From the NCBI RefSeq assembly GCF_042186555.1, contig NC_133326.1:585074840-585138839 (forward strand): DNA of 64,000 nucleotides, given 5' to 3'. Below are positions 32,071 through 42,446 of this stretch, one piece after another. A program made the position numbers and the translations under genes. Every line of letters starts with the position of its first letter. Positions within the stretch are counted from its first letter, which is position 1. The notes under the pieces were generated by a model that searched no databases, was not told where the DNA came from, and saw only the letters and a list, made by a program, of their open reading frames with translations. This stretch comes from Aquarana catesbeiana. Taxonomy: Eukaryota; Chordata; Amphibia; Anura; Ranidae.

Positions 32071-33650
32071 TGGGGGGGTTTTGAACTGTCCTGGCATTTT
32101 ATGCACAACATTTATAAAGCTTATGTCACACATCACCTACTCTTCTAACCACTTGAAGACAAAGCCCTTTCTGACACTTTTTGATTACATGAAAAAAATA
32201 TTTTTTTTTGCAAGAAAATTACTTTGAACCCCCACACATTATATATTTTTTTAAAGCAAATGCCCTACAGATTAAAATGGTGGGTGTTTCATTTTTTTTT
32301 TTTTTTTCACACAGTATTTGCGCAGCGATTTTTCAAACGCATTTTTTGGGGAAAAAAACACACTTTTTTAAATTTTAATGCACTAAAACACACTATATTG
32401 CCCAAATGTTTGATGTAATAAAAAAGATGATCTTAGGCCGAGTACATGGATACCAAACATGACATGCTTTAAAATTGCGCACAAACGTGCAGTGGCAACA
32501 AAATTAATACATTTTTAAAAGCCTTTACAGGTTACCACTTTAGATTTACAGAGGAGGTCTACTGCTAAAGTTACTGCCCTCGATCTGACCTTCACGGTGA
32601 TACCTCACATGCATGGTGCAATTGCTGTTTACATTTGACGCCAGACCGACGCTTGCGTTCGCCTTAGCGCGAGAGCAGGGGGGACAGGGGTGCTTTTTTT
32701 TTTTTTTGCTTTTTTATCTTTTTTTTAACTGTTCCTTTCATTTTTTTTTTTTAAATCATTTTTATTGTTATCTCAGGGAATGTAAATATCCCCTATGATA
32801 GCAATAGGTAGTGACAGATACTCTTTTTTGAAAAAAATGGGGTCTATTAGACCCTAGATTTCTCCTGCCCTCAAAGCATCTGACCACACCAAGATCGGTG
32901 TGATAAAATGCTTCCCCAATTTCCCAATGGCGCTGTTTACATCCGGCGAAATCTAAGTCATAAAATGCTCGTAGCTTCCGGTTTCTTAGGCCATAGAGAT
33001 GTTTGGAGCCACTCTGGTCTCTGATCAGCTCTATGGTCAGCTGGCTGAATCACCGGCTGCATTCTCAGGTTCCCTGTTGAGACAGGAGAGCCAGAGAAAA
33101 ACACGGAAGATGGTGGGGGGGGGGGCATTCCCTCCCACTGCTTGTAAAAGCAGTCTAGAGGCTAATTAGCCACTAGGATTGCTTTTACATGAAAGTCGAC
33201 CGCTGGCTGAAAAGAATGATACTAAGATGATACCTAAATCTGCAGGCATCATTCTGGTATAACCATTCAAAGTCGTGAATGGCGTACCTGAAGACAAAAA
33301 AATGGTTAACAATAAAGCACAGTAAACGGTAAAGTATAAAAAATTGCATACCTGAAAAGCAAACATGACAAAACATAATAACAATAAAACATTGCAGCAT
33401 AGAATACAGTAAAAAAGAGCACAACAATAGAGAGAATAGAGAGAGAAACAATAAAACGACAACTATTTTTTTTTATTTTATATTTTTGTTTGTTTTTTTT
33501 TTTTTACACTTTTTTTTTTTACACTTTTTTTTGTAACTATAACTTTTATAACTGTAACCGGTTCCAGCTTCGGGTCTCTCAAAATGCGATGGCATCTTGG
33601 GAGACCCTGTGAAAGTGTGCCTAGTCTGTGCAATGCTGTACCCTACGCTA

Positions 33651-33791
33651 ATACTCAACTAGTGTATGGTAGCATTCAAAACATTCACCAATGCAAAGAC
33701 CAGGATTGTCAGGACAGGAGGGACAATAATAGCGGGTGTCACGCCTATATCCGCGCTTGCTGCAGACACGACATCTTTTTTGGGGGGTTCG
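33651..33791 (-). pseudogene. piggyBac transposase C-terminal cysteine-rich domain
   Basis: Minus-strand remnant with the zinc-binding C-terminus of a piggyBac-type transposase: RCRVCSKRGYRRDTRYYCP, then SCPDNPGLCIGECFECYHT and a stop after LVEY. The cysteine pattern CxxC..YCPxCP..GLCxxxCFxxYH is the family signature of this domain, which in piggyBac proteins binds the transposon ends. HFIYVLPSTPTQRTPQKR precedes it in frame. The preceding ~55 codons may be frame-shifted. Transposon-end palindrome sequence starts at 34009, and no DDD catalytic part was found. A fragment, not a working enzyme. Confidence 0.85.
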
Positions 33792-34008
33792 TTGGGTAGG
33801 GGTACTCGGGAGGACATAAATAAAATGGTTTGGTTGGGGATGTGAATGGGGGAAGTACGGGTGCTGCAGAAGCGGTGGGTTCCCAATTAGGATTGGCGAA
33901 TGCAGCAGGAAGGGCATTATGGGCACGACGGGCCTGTGTTTGTCTTCTTGGTGGCAGCGGGACACTACTTGTGCTTGCCACCTCACCAGCTTGAACTGCA
34001 CTTATGGG

Positions 34009-34230
34009 ACTAAAATTAGCCCCTTATAGTACAAAAAGAACAGATAATCGCTACTATAAGGGGTTCATTTATACTATATATAAATAAACACACACCACTG
34101 TACTGTCAATATATATATATATATATCGACAGTACAGTGGTGTGTGTGTGTTTATTTATATATAGTATAAATGAACCCCTTATAGTAGCGATTATCTGTT
34201 CTTTTTGTACTATAAGGGGCTAATTTTAGT
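34009..34230. repeat. 222-bp near-perfect palindrome
   Basis: Starts ACTAAAATTAGCCCCTTATA and ends TATAAGGGGCTAATTTTAGT. The arms match across more than 100 bp each, differing only by one substitution and four extra bases in a CA run, around an (AT)n centre at 34110-34125. Outer TATGGG and CCCCATTA continue the symmetry after a small gap. It lies just upstream of the transposase remnant. Confidence 0.95.
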
Positions 34231-34290
34231 TTTTTTAACCCCATTATGACAGGTGATACATAAAGCATGCTGCTGCTACTAAACGTTGTA

Positions 34291-34560
34291 GGCCTGGTTC
34301 ACACCTATGCGTTTTTCATTGCTTTTTGCAGAAACGCACTACAGTTCATTTAACATGGTTTTTTTTTTTTTTTTATGGGACGCGTTCACATCTATGCTTT
34401 TTTCAGCCGCTGCATATTTGGAAAGGGTCAAGGACTTTTTTCAATGCAAAACAGTTTTTTTTTTTTTTTTTATGTTTTATTTATTTTTTCAATAGACTTC
34501 AATGGAGAATCTGCAGAAAAGCATGTAGTGTATTTTTGCAGAAATTTTTACACTGTTCTT
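34291..34560. mobile_element. Harbinger-like MITE beside the palindrome
   Basis: GGCCTGGTTCACACCTATGCG and GCAGAAACGCACTACAGTTC match 2471-2775. T runs (34358-34373, 34457-34470) lie inside. The right end is unclear. Confidence 0.55.
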
Positions 34561-35010
34561 TTAAAAAAAAATAAAAATTGTGTCCCTTGTATTCCTATTA
34601 CAAAGAATGTAAACATCCCTTGTAATAGAAAAAAAGCATGGCAGCACCTCCTTTAAATATGAGATCTGGGGTCAAAAAGACCTCAGATCTCATTTTTACA
34701 CTAAAATGCAATTAAAAAAAAAAGTCCCTTTTTAAGAGCTATGGGTGGATGTCACGTTTTGATGTCGCTTTCGCCCTGCATTGGTATGAAGCTGGGTGGG
34801 GCCAGCGGCAGAGAGCACCGGAGCATGGCAGGAGGGGGGCCCTCTCCCGCCGCCGATAAAAGTGATCTTGCGCCACAGAGACCACTTTTATCTGAAAGCC
34901 GACCGCCCGCACTTGAAGAGGATACCAGTGTTATGGTAGCTAGCTGCTGCCATAACAACGATATTCCTCTTCAAACAGTCGACGTATAACGACGGGTGGT
35001 CGGCAAGTGG

Positions 35011-35473
35011 TAATGCATTCTATGCATTAAGGTGAAAAACCTTCTTCTGTAGTGCTGCACCCCCCCCCCCCCCTTTACTCACCCGAGCCCTGTAATTCCC
35101 ACGCCCGGAGCAAGAACACCAGCTCCGGTCTGTGTCTTGTGTCCTGATTGGATATATTGATAGCAGGGAAGCCATTGACTCACACTGCTTTCAATCAAAT
35201 CCAATGACACGGGCAACGAGGGGGCGGAGCCGAGTCCCGAATTCTGTGTCAATAGACCCAGAAGCAGGACTTGGGAGTGCGCCCGAACGGGTGTCCACCA
35301 TAGGAGACCACTTCTCCAACGTGGGCACTCAATGCAGGGAGGAGCCACCAGTGCCTCTGAGGGATCAGAAGAGAATAGGGGCCACTCTGTGCAAAACGAA
35401 CTGCACAGTGGAGGCAAGTATGACATGTTTGTTATTTAAAAGAAAAAAAACGCGAGGGATTAGTAACCCTTTA
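35011..35473 (-). mobile_element. TTAA MITE, family A, reverse
   Basis: Reverse-oriented family A: TTAAGGTGAAAAACCTTCTTC near its left, GCAAAACGAACTGCACAG near its right, ending at TTAA (35471-35474). The left terminus is truncated against the piggyBac-like end. Confidence 0.7.
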
Positions 35474-35474
35474 A

Positions 35475-35889
35475 TGCATTCTATGCATTAAGATAAAAAG
35501 CTTTCTGTGTACAGCAGCCTCCCTAATACTTACCCGAGGTTCCACTCTGTCCAGCGATGTCCACGAGTGTCTCAGCCGTCCGAGATTTTCCCTCCCTGAT
35601 TGGAGCGAGCCACAGCAGTGGCTCCATTGGCTGCCGATGCTGTCAATCAAAGTCAGTTAGCCAATCAGGAGAGCAAGGGGACCGGATTGGGGCTCCGTGT
35701 CTGAATAGACACAGGGAGCTGTGACTTCGCTCCGGTGCCCCCATAGCAAGCTGCTTGCTGTGGGGGCACTAAACAGGTGGGAGGGGCCTGGAGCACAGAA
35801 GAGGGACCCAAGAAAAGGAGAATCTGGGCTGCTCTGTGCAAAACCAACTACACAGAGCATGTAAGTATAACATGAACTTTACAATCACT
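35475..35889 (-). mobile_element. TTAA MITE, family A, second tandem copy
   Basis: Same orientation as the preceding copy and directly joined to it. Contains GATAAAAAGCTTTCTGTGTAC, CAATCAAAGTCAGTTAGCCAA and GTGCAAAACCAACTACACAGAG. Ends TTACAATCACT with TTAA at 35890-35893. Confidence 0.75.
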
Positions 35890-35893
35890 TTAA

Positions 35894-37085
35894 ACATTTA
35901 AAGAGTAGTTCCAGCCTGTACAAAAAAAATTAAGTCAAGATTAAGTACATTTAATATAAGGACACTTACCTATCCAGGGATGCTTTTTGTGTTGTTTGCT
36001 GTAATTGTAGCCCCCTCCTGTTTTTTTTTTTTTTTTTTTGTATTTCCTCTGCCAGTATGGGGTAGGAAGCGTGGGCCTGACACATTGATAATGTCTCTTC
36101 AGAGATCTGCCTTTCTTCTCTTACAACTCCTAACTGGCAAGGCAAATCTGGTCTTTACAAGCGAACTCTCCTAAATGTGTATGTACAGCATTACAGCATA
36201 AGATTTCTGGCATTTTTAATTTGGTGATGAGACATATTTTCTTCTTTAAAGGAAAACTACTTTGGGGAACATTTATTAACGCAACTGCATTCCAAATCCA
36301 CAGATGTGCATTTTTAATGCATAAACTGTATGTTAACATTTAATATTTTTTATGGCCAAGACAAGATTTGTAGTTTTTGTGTGATTGTGAAGCCAAATAG
36401 CAACTGTTTACCTCTTCTTTCTATTGTGCAGCAACTGCGGGCACTTATTTATTGTGGTTGTACTATTCTTTATACACAATTCTAAAAAGTCGTGCACCCA
36501 AATGAAAATTCTGGTGCCAAAACTGAAACCAAAAATTCAGGATGCACTTGTCCAAAAACTGAAACCGAAACGGACAGTTTAAAAAGAAAAAAACGTTTTA
36601 AATAAATTGTTACTGCTGTTTTTGTGTTGAAGTCAACGGGACGCAACATGCCATTATCAGCACTATTTTTTTTTTTTTTCTACCGCCAAAACGCTGATTA
36701 ACCCTATTTTTGGCTGATAATTTTCCACGGCCGATATATTGGTGCATACTTAATTCAAAGGAACACAGGTTATGGTGCACGTAATGTGCACTGCTGTGCA
36801 TTGTGCATATGCTCTGCAATCTGTTGCTTCAATGCATAGATCACTTAATGTTGGCCCCTTTTGCAGGTATAACCATGTAAAACATTAAAAAAGTGCCTTT
36901 ACTGTGTAAAATCCAGTAAGGCACTGTCTCGCCCTGCTCTGCACATGCTCAGTTGCTCTCTATTCTTGGCACTGTGCCTAAAATCAGTGAGTCACTAGCG
37001 GCGAATCTGCTGACAGCCTAAAGATCTACTGTTGAGGGAGGAGGAATACAAACTCTGCTGCCACAGAGACACAAAAGAGTTAAAC
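35894..37085. other. AAK1 intron, mostly unclassified
   Basis: T run at 36020-36040. About 36480-36750 resembles the element at 46343-46826 (AAATTCTGGTGCCAAAACTG, GGCTGATAATTTTCCACGG, GGCCGATATATTGGTGCAT), probably an old hAT copy. No gene recognised. Confidence 0.4.
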
Positions 37086-37310
37086 TAAAGCTGGCCATAC
37101 ATGAATCAAAATTTTGGCCAGTTCAGCAGGGACAGGCCAAATTTCGATCCGTGTATGGGCAGGTTGGTTGTTGGCAAGCAGCTCCCCGCTGTCAGAATAC
37201 AATCCCACAGCAGGAGGGGCTCCCCCATCCACATCCTTGCAGCTTCACAGCCAAGTACATGCACGAGCTGCGCTATTCTGTGAGAATGATTCCGCAGCCT
37301 TCTGGGACCT
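37086..37310. mobile_element. Family E fragment
   Basis: Begins AGCTGGCCATACATGAATC and GGCCAGTTCAGCAGGGAC, with CTGTCAGAATACAATCCCAC inside; these match 21482, 27291 and 29831. Its other end is not clear. Confidence 0.5.
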
Positions 37311-37327
37311 GTGACGTGTCTCAGAAG

Positions 37328-37669
37328 TAGGGCTGGGGAAAAAAATCTATTTGAATCTTGAATTGAGAGGTCAAATCGATTCAAATTTTCAGCAAATCCA
37401 TTTTTTTTATTTTTTCACCAGGACCGGCGCTGACACTGTGCCGCGGTCCTGAGGAGCTGCGTGCAGGAGTTTTTAGGTGAGGCCACGGCTTCAGCCTAGT
37501 TCGCGAGGCCGGACGCCGCGGACTAGGCAGAAGCCGCGGCCTTGCCTAAAAACTCCTGCACGCAGCTCCTCAGGACCGGCGCAGTGTCCATCAAAAAAAA
37601 AAAAAAAACTCAATTCGAATCGTGAATCGAGTTTTATTTTTTTTTTTTGGAGAAAATCGCCCAGCTCTA
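37328..37669. mobile_element. hAT-type foldback element, 342 bp
   Basis: Starts TAGGGCTGGGGA and ends CGCCCAGCTCTA. Flanks CTCAGAAG and TTTAGAAG match at 6 of 8 positions. Inside, GC-rich arms GAGGAGCTGCGTGCAGGAG and CTCCTGCACGCAGCTCCTC form a ~90-bp hairpin (about 37430-37590). GATTCAAAT-type motifs are subterminal. Confidence 0.8.
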
Positions 37670-37842
37670 TTTAGAAGGTTGTGGGGGGGAATTCCAGTGG
37701 ATTCGACCAGAAGTGGGAGCATATACCTGTCAAAACCAGGTACCTGCTCTTCTCAAACCCACACACCCCCTTCATATAATGAGTCATATATGTATCTTTT
37801 CTGTTTACTGTGCACATTTTATTTGTACTTGTTGGCATATTT

Positions 37843-37970
37843 ATAAAGCGGTGAATGTGACATTCACCAAACATTCAATGCAGGTGAACCAATTGCTGTC
37901 ATTTAAAGCACATGCCCCAGGAAGCTCACCTGCGTTGGATGATTGGTGAATGTTACATTTACAGCTTTAG
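37843..37970. repeat. Small foldback MITE
   Basis: ATAAAGCGGTGAATGTGACA and its imperfect inverse TGTTACATTTACAGCTTTA. Inner GCAGGTGAACC and GCTCACCTGC are also inverted. It lies about 90 bp before an AAK1 exon acceptor. Confidence 0.7.
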
Positions 37971-38061
37971 GAGTATGCCCCTTGTGGAGAGGGTGTTGCT
38001 TTACAGAATGATATATTTCTTATTTTCTAAGAGATTGACAGCAGTTTTTTCTATTCTGCAG

Positions 38062-38204
38062 GAGGGCAAGTTGTAAACCTGATGAACCAGCGTCTGCAGA
38101 CTGGGTTTACTGAAGCCGAGGTCCTACAGATCTTCTGCGACACATGTGAAGCAGTTGCTCGCCTCCACCAGTGCAAGACTCCCATCATTCACCGAGATCT
38201 CAAG
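38062..38204 (+). CDS. AAK1: AAK1 kinase-domain exon (helix D to HRD catalytic loop)
   Basis: 143-nt coding exon after TTTTTTCTATTCTGCAG and before GTAACA. Its first two bases complete the split glycine left by the previous exon. It then reads GQVVNLMNQRLQTGFTEAEV, LQIFCDTCEAVARLHQ and CKTPIIHRDLK. HRDLK carries the catalytic aspartate, which lands on human position 176 when aligned without gaps (numbering from memory). It ends in phase 0. The activation-loop exon that should follow (starting VENIL and containing DFG) was not found in the remaining 25.8 kb. The match to AAK1 and BMP2K is strong here; the earlier exons decide for AAK1. Confidence 0.94.
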
Positions 38205-38434
38205 GTAACAAGAGGGTCTTGCCTGCATAGCACAACATCTTATGTTATGTTCCTGTGGGAAACAAATCGTTTAAGCTTCTGTTTTATTTGGATTGTGTGC
38301 CTATCTCTGGAATGCTTTGACTGTTTATAAAGATACTGTGGCCGTCTACTTGGCTTATTATTCTCACAAAGGGAAAATAAAGAAAAATGGATTCCCATCC
38401 AGTGAATTGGCACAGTAATAATAGGAATGCTTAA

Positions 38435-38655
38435 AGGCATGGTAAATGTAAACTTGAATTTTTTTTTTTTTTACATCAATCAGAACCTGTGTAGCCCATC
38501 CTGTCAGCCGTGGGGATTTTAAATCCCTGGACAGGTAAAGCGGCTATATGATGTGACACAGAGGGTTATCTTCAGGTCAGCGTGACCGGGTGCGATGGGG
38601 AGGGGGTCCAGTGTAAATTCACCTTACAGATTTTCTGTAATGGTGAACTTACACT
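38435..38655 (-). mobile_element. TTAA MITE, family G
   Basis: TTAA at 38431-38434 and 38656-38659. ACCTTACAGATTTTCTGTAATGG and GTGAACTTACACT match, in reverse, the element beginning at 28232. A T run at 38459-38473 is inside. Confidence 0.65.
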
Positions 38656-38661
38656 TTAAGT

Positions 38662-38797
38662 CAGTGATGGCGAACCTTGGCACCCCAGATGTTTTAGAAC
38701 TACATTTCCCATGATGCTCATGCACTCTGCAGTGTAGTTGAGCATCATGGGAAATGTAGTTCCAAAACATCTGGAGTGCCAAGGTTCACCATCACTG
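38662..38797. mobile_element. 136-bp hAT MITE with perfect duplication
   Basis: Same element as 25354-25489. Perfect 8-bp duplication CTTTAAGT at 38654-38661 and 38798-38805. It inserted exactly across the terminal TTAA of the family G element, so it is younger. Confidence 0.95.
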
Positions 38798-38805
38798 CTT
38801 TAAGT

Positions 38806-39395
38806 GGTTAAAAAAAATGAATGCCTTTATTAAATGTTGCACGTGCTCCTGTATTGTCAACATCCCAGCCCCAGATCTGTATGAAGGTATGAACCTTCTG
38901 TTATGGGACTAAAAGAAGTAAACAATGCACTATAAATACGGTGATATCCCTGTTCATGTGCTGGCGCCCTGTTAGTCCTCTGCCATGGTGGTCTAGCCAT
39001 TTACAGATCCCTCTGAATATATCTGTGAATGGAGCAAGCGGAGCCACTCATATTTGCTCCAATTACAAACAGTGTGCTTCAAGGATAAGCGCCCAGTGAT
39101 TCAGGTAAGTGGGTGGGGGTGGTGGGTTGGAGAATGCATGGTCCCAAAGGTGGACTACGTCTTTTAGCAATTGGGTTATATACTGCCATCAACGGGAGTT
39201 TGAAGCATTCCTGTGTTCCTCTATTGATTTCAAGAAAGAGGATTTTACAGTAAGAACAAAAATCTTATTTACATAATCCTCCAACCTCTTGTAGGCGGCA
39301 GGATAACCAGACTATTTATTTAAGAATTGCTGTGTCCACCAATGGACTTAGTGACACAAAAATCTTATTTTTTTTTTCATCAAAAACTTTGCTGA
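38806..39395. other. AAK1 intron, no gene recognised
   Basis: Unclassified. TTATTTACATAATCCTCCAACC at 39267 has no convincing exon context. Confidence 0.4.
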
Positions 39396-39399
39396 TTAA

Positions 39400-39969
39400 A
39401 GTGGTTTTGAACAGAATAGGAAAAGATCTCTGCCAGGTTAATTTTTTTGCTGTCTTTTTACCAATAGGGAACTTTCTTCACTTAGTGCCCATTCACATGG
39501 AACATTGAGCTGGAAACCTGCATTCCGTATGTGCTTCCTGCACCGCGTTCAAAACACATGTGTGCGGTCTGCCTGCGTCAAAGAGTGCTAACGACACCCT
39601 AAACACAGTGAGTTTTCCTGCACTGCTTCGCATGGTACGTACTGCAGTACCATGTGATCCAGTTGCTGTGCCTTTTAAAAGTAGTGCATGCAGTACTTTT
39701 GGTGCGATCCAGTGCAAAATCACATTGCACTGAATTGAACAGAAGCGCAAAGCAATTCTGGTGTGAACGGGCACTTGTTGTCCCAGAGGTGCAACAGGTG
39801 GTTAGTGGAAATCTTACAAATTGAAGGGAATTCTAATCTTAGACAGTTGTACAAAAAGTGAGGCGAATCTCCCCAGTGGGGACTCGGACAGCAATAAAAC
39901 TTAACAGAGGCTCCAACTCTTTCCTGCTTTATCAAAAATTAAAATAAAAGTTCTGCTTAGAGAATCACT
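39400..39969. mobile_element. TTAA MITE, family H, with nested MITE
   Basis: TTAA at 39396-39399 and 39970-39973. Ends AGTGGTTTTGAACAGAA and TTCTGCTTAGAGAATCACT are imperfect inverses. It contains the Harbinger-like MITE at 39485-39774. Confidence 0.7.
39485..39774. mobile_element. Harbinger-like MITE, 290 bp
   Basis: Left GTGCCCATTCACATGGAAC after TTA (39482-39484). Right CTGGTGTGAACGGGCAC then TTG, a mutated duplication. Confidence 0.75.
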
Positions 39970-39973
39970 TTAA

Positions 39974-40394
39974 TAAGGCCAGGGCAAAGCAACAGGTTTA
40001 CCTAATTCACCTCCTACCCAGGAGCACATGCACTCCTTTCTTTTACTCCGCTATTCCTTTTTGGCTGCTCGGAACAGGAAAAGCCACCCTGAGCAAAAAG
40101 AGTTGTTCGAGTGTTGGGTTACATAGCGCTAGGAACTCTCACCATGTGACAGTGTTTGTGCTTTGTGATTAGACCAACACCATCACGTGGAGTCAGCCAC
40201 ATGCTTCTACATGCCTAGATGTACTGGGTGTTCTCCTTACATCCTGCAGCTAAATGGATTAGCTGCAGGTCATTTGACTTTACCAACCTGGTGTGCCTGG
40301 CGGTCATCCACTCAATAGTAAATGTTACCTAACTGGCTTACTCTGTGGCCTGAGGTAGGGGGGTATGAGATGAAACATTAGAGTCCAGTCACCA
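39974..40394. other. AAK1 intron, no gene recognised
   Basis: Unclassified unique-looking sequence with no repeat ends identified. Confidence 0.4.
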
Positions 40395-41225
40395 GGATCA
40401 TATTTTTTGGAACTTTTTAGGGCACCCCCTATGCTTGTATGTTAACTCTTCTTTCTGTAATGTGAAATTAAGAATTTCACACAATTGGTTGTATGTTGGA
40501 GGTGTAGGCGAGTTCCATTTCTGTAAAATGAGTTTATGAGCCAAGTATAAGGATCTTGTCCACGTTCTATAGATTTCGTCCAAGTAAATTTTCTGAGATT
40601 CCCAGGAGTGCAAATTTGGGATCTAATACCACCTGAGTAGAACAGAGGCAGTTGAGTTGTTACTATATTCTCTTAATATCAATGACGTTTGGGGCAATGC
40701 CACAACATGTGGATAAGGGACTTGGTGACAAAGGTACATCTAGGACACAGTGGTGATGGTGCCTGTCCCTAAGAGTGAAGCTTGTGTGGAGAATAGTGTA
40801 CTCTGTGTACAATAAACAGCATTGTGAGGGCGAAAGGGAAACCTTCAGCAACACTTCCAATGCCCGAGTCCACTCCTTATCATCCAGTGATACTTTGTCC
40901 TTCTGCTTACCTGTGTCTGACCACTAACATCTGTTTGAAGTTTAGAATATAAATCCCATACACAATATTGTAGAGGGGTTATAGTTCGTCTGATGGGGTA
41001 GATGCCTGGCTCTGTAGAGCATGACGCAATTGGATATATTGAAAAAAGTTATTAGGTAATTGATAGTGTTCTTTTAGGGCATTAAAGGGCAGCAGGACAT
41101 CTTTATCATATAATTGGTGAAGAAAACTAATACCAGCCCTCTTCCAGGAGTCCAACCCATTTCCTTTTATTCTCTTTAATGGGAATCTGAAGAAACTTTT
41201 TTCTAAAGATGGTGTCATTATTTCC
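40395..41225 (-). pseudogene. L1/Tx1-like LINE ORF2 C-terminal fragment
   Basis: Minus-strand relic of a non-LTR retrotransposon ORF2, frame-shifted. 41218-40979 encodes FRFPLKRIKGNGLDSWKR and FNALKEHYQLPNNFFQYIQL. Near 40690-40750 another frame reads CPRCTFVTKSLIHMLWHCPK, the C-terminal Cys/His motif of L1/Tx1 ORF2. 40613-40398 reads LYLAHKLILQKWNSPTPPTY and LTYKHRGCPKKF. The three segments are in correct order for one protein. The polymerase catalytic part is absent. Confidence 0.8.
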
Positions 41226-41829
41226 TATTTGTTTACTAGTTACCATTTTATACTTCAGTTCCACTTTGCGACTTTTCAGTGTCATTCTTTTACAAAGCTG
41301 GAGAAAAACCAGGTGAGTGTATTGGTGAAATGCAGTGAAGAAAAGAATTCTTGATTTAGCCGATCTAGTAGTTGGCTGCTGCTGTCTAACCTCCTCCTAT
41401 GCCAGTCCTTCAGTCCGTGAGTACTTCCAGTAGTCACATTCCGCTGTCTTAATTCCCTTTATTTACTGCCTCCAGAGCTCCGAGTGCTGTCATCTCTGGA
41501 AGAGATTAACAGGTCACATCTGTGGTGGATTAATACATTAATCCTTGGCTCTCTGTGAGTGCTACTGGCTGGGATTGGCTTTCTGCTTGTTTGAAATGTG
41601 ATGGAAGCACAAATTCTGACACTGTTCAAACGGCTTCCTGACTCTGTCAATATGAGGCAGTTATCGGGTGTGAAATCCCTCTCATCAGTGACACTAGTGG
41701 GCTGCGACAGCTTAATAAGGCAGTTTGGAAGGATAAAAACATGGGAGCTGTCATTGCTAACTAGCAAGTGTGTACTCCAAAGCTGTCATCCTTTTCCTAC
41801 CTAATGCTGATTCACTAGCCTGGAACAAG
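41226..41829. other. AAK1 intron, no gene recognised
   Basis: Unclassified sequence without clear repeat termini. Open frames are short and unrecognised. Confidence 0.4.
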
Positions 41830-42115
41830 CTTATATGCACGACTTAAAGTTGCAGCAACTTCAGAGTAGTTTATGCACTACTTTGGTCCGGATTTCATGC
41901 AATTTGAGGGCCATAGACTTCAATGTTAACCCTCAGAAGTTGCATGAAGGTCATACCTGATTGTTATAGTATGCAACTTGTGTGCTACAGTTGTCCATTA
42001 TCACTGGTCAAAGCCAAAGTCATATCCAAGTTGCACCCATCCAAAGTTACGTCAAATTTGCATTCCAAAGTCGGTAAAACTTTGGATTCCCACAAGTGTA
42101 AATGGAGCATTAATA
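41830..42115. mobile_element. Decayed Harbinger-like copy
   Basis: TTAAAGTTGCAGCAACTTCA, CACTACTTTGGTCCGGATTT and GGGCCATAGACTTC match the interior of 60280-60537. Ends are eroded (CACAAGTGTAAATGGAGC at the right). Confidence 0.55.
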
Positions 42116-42446
42116 TCACTTTAAAACATAAACTTGTCCACCACTAATCTTGTACACTTAATGCTGCAGTCTAGACAAATAAAACATCTTTTTAATGTCA
42201 TTGAGTAGAATATCTTTTTTTTTTTTTTTTTTTTTACATTAAACTAGCCTAATTACCTGAAAATGTGCCTCCATAGTGGCCTTTGTAATTGTCCGAACAG
42301 CAATACTCAGACTGGGAAAGAGAGTATAGCAGTATTGTGCAGGCAAGTGAGAAGAGTTGATGTTTTGCTGCTCTTTCATCATCCGGTTATTAGACTGGGG
42401 GTGAGTAGGTGACTCCATTGTATTCCGTAAAGTACGGTAGTTTTAA
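42116..42446. other. No gene recognised
   Basis: Unclassified with a T run at 42219-42236. Confidence 0.35.

Larger units (their letters stand above)
30598..35010 (-). mobile_element. Large piggyBac-like element or composite, minus orientation
   Basis: The left end, TTAA then CCACTTAAGGACCGG, is the inverse of the right end of the ~900-bp elements. The right end GGTCGGCAAGTGG is the inverse of their left end CCACTTGCCGACC, so the whole region reads as a longer relative in reverse. A transposase C-terminus survives at 33651-33791, with an A/T-rich tail downstream. The DDD catalytic core is missing. A second start-like TAACCACTTGAAGAC at 32146 means two adjacent elements are also possible. Nested: an inverted repeat, a palindrome and a MITE. 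Confidence 0.6.

Noticed and set aside
34741..34989. 82-codon frame over a GC-richer patch
   Set aside because: It lies in the terminal part of the piggyBac-like element, homologous to 1-495 where the frame is not preserved.
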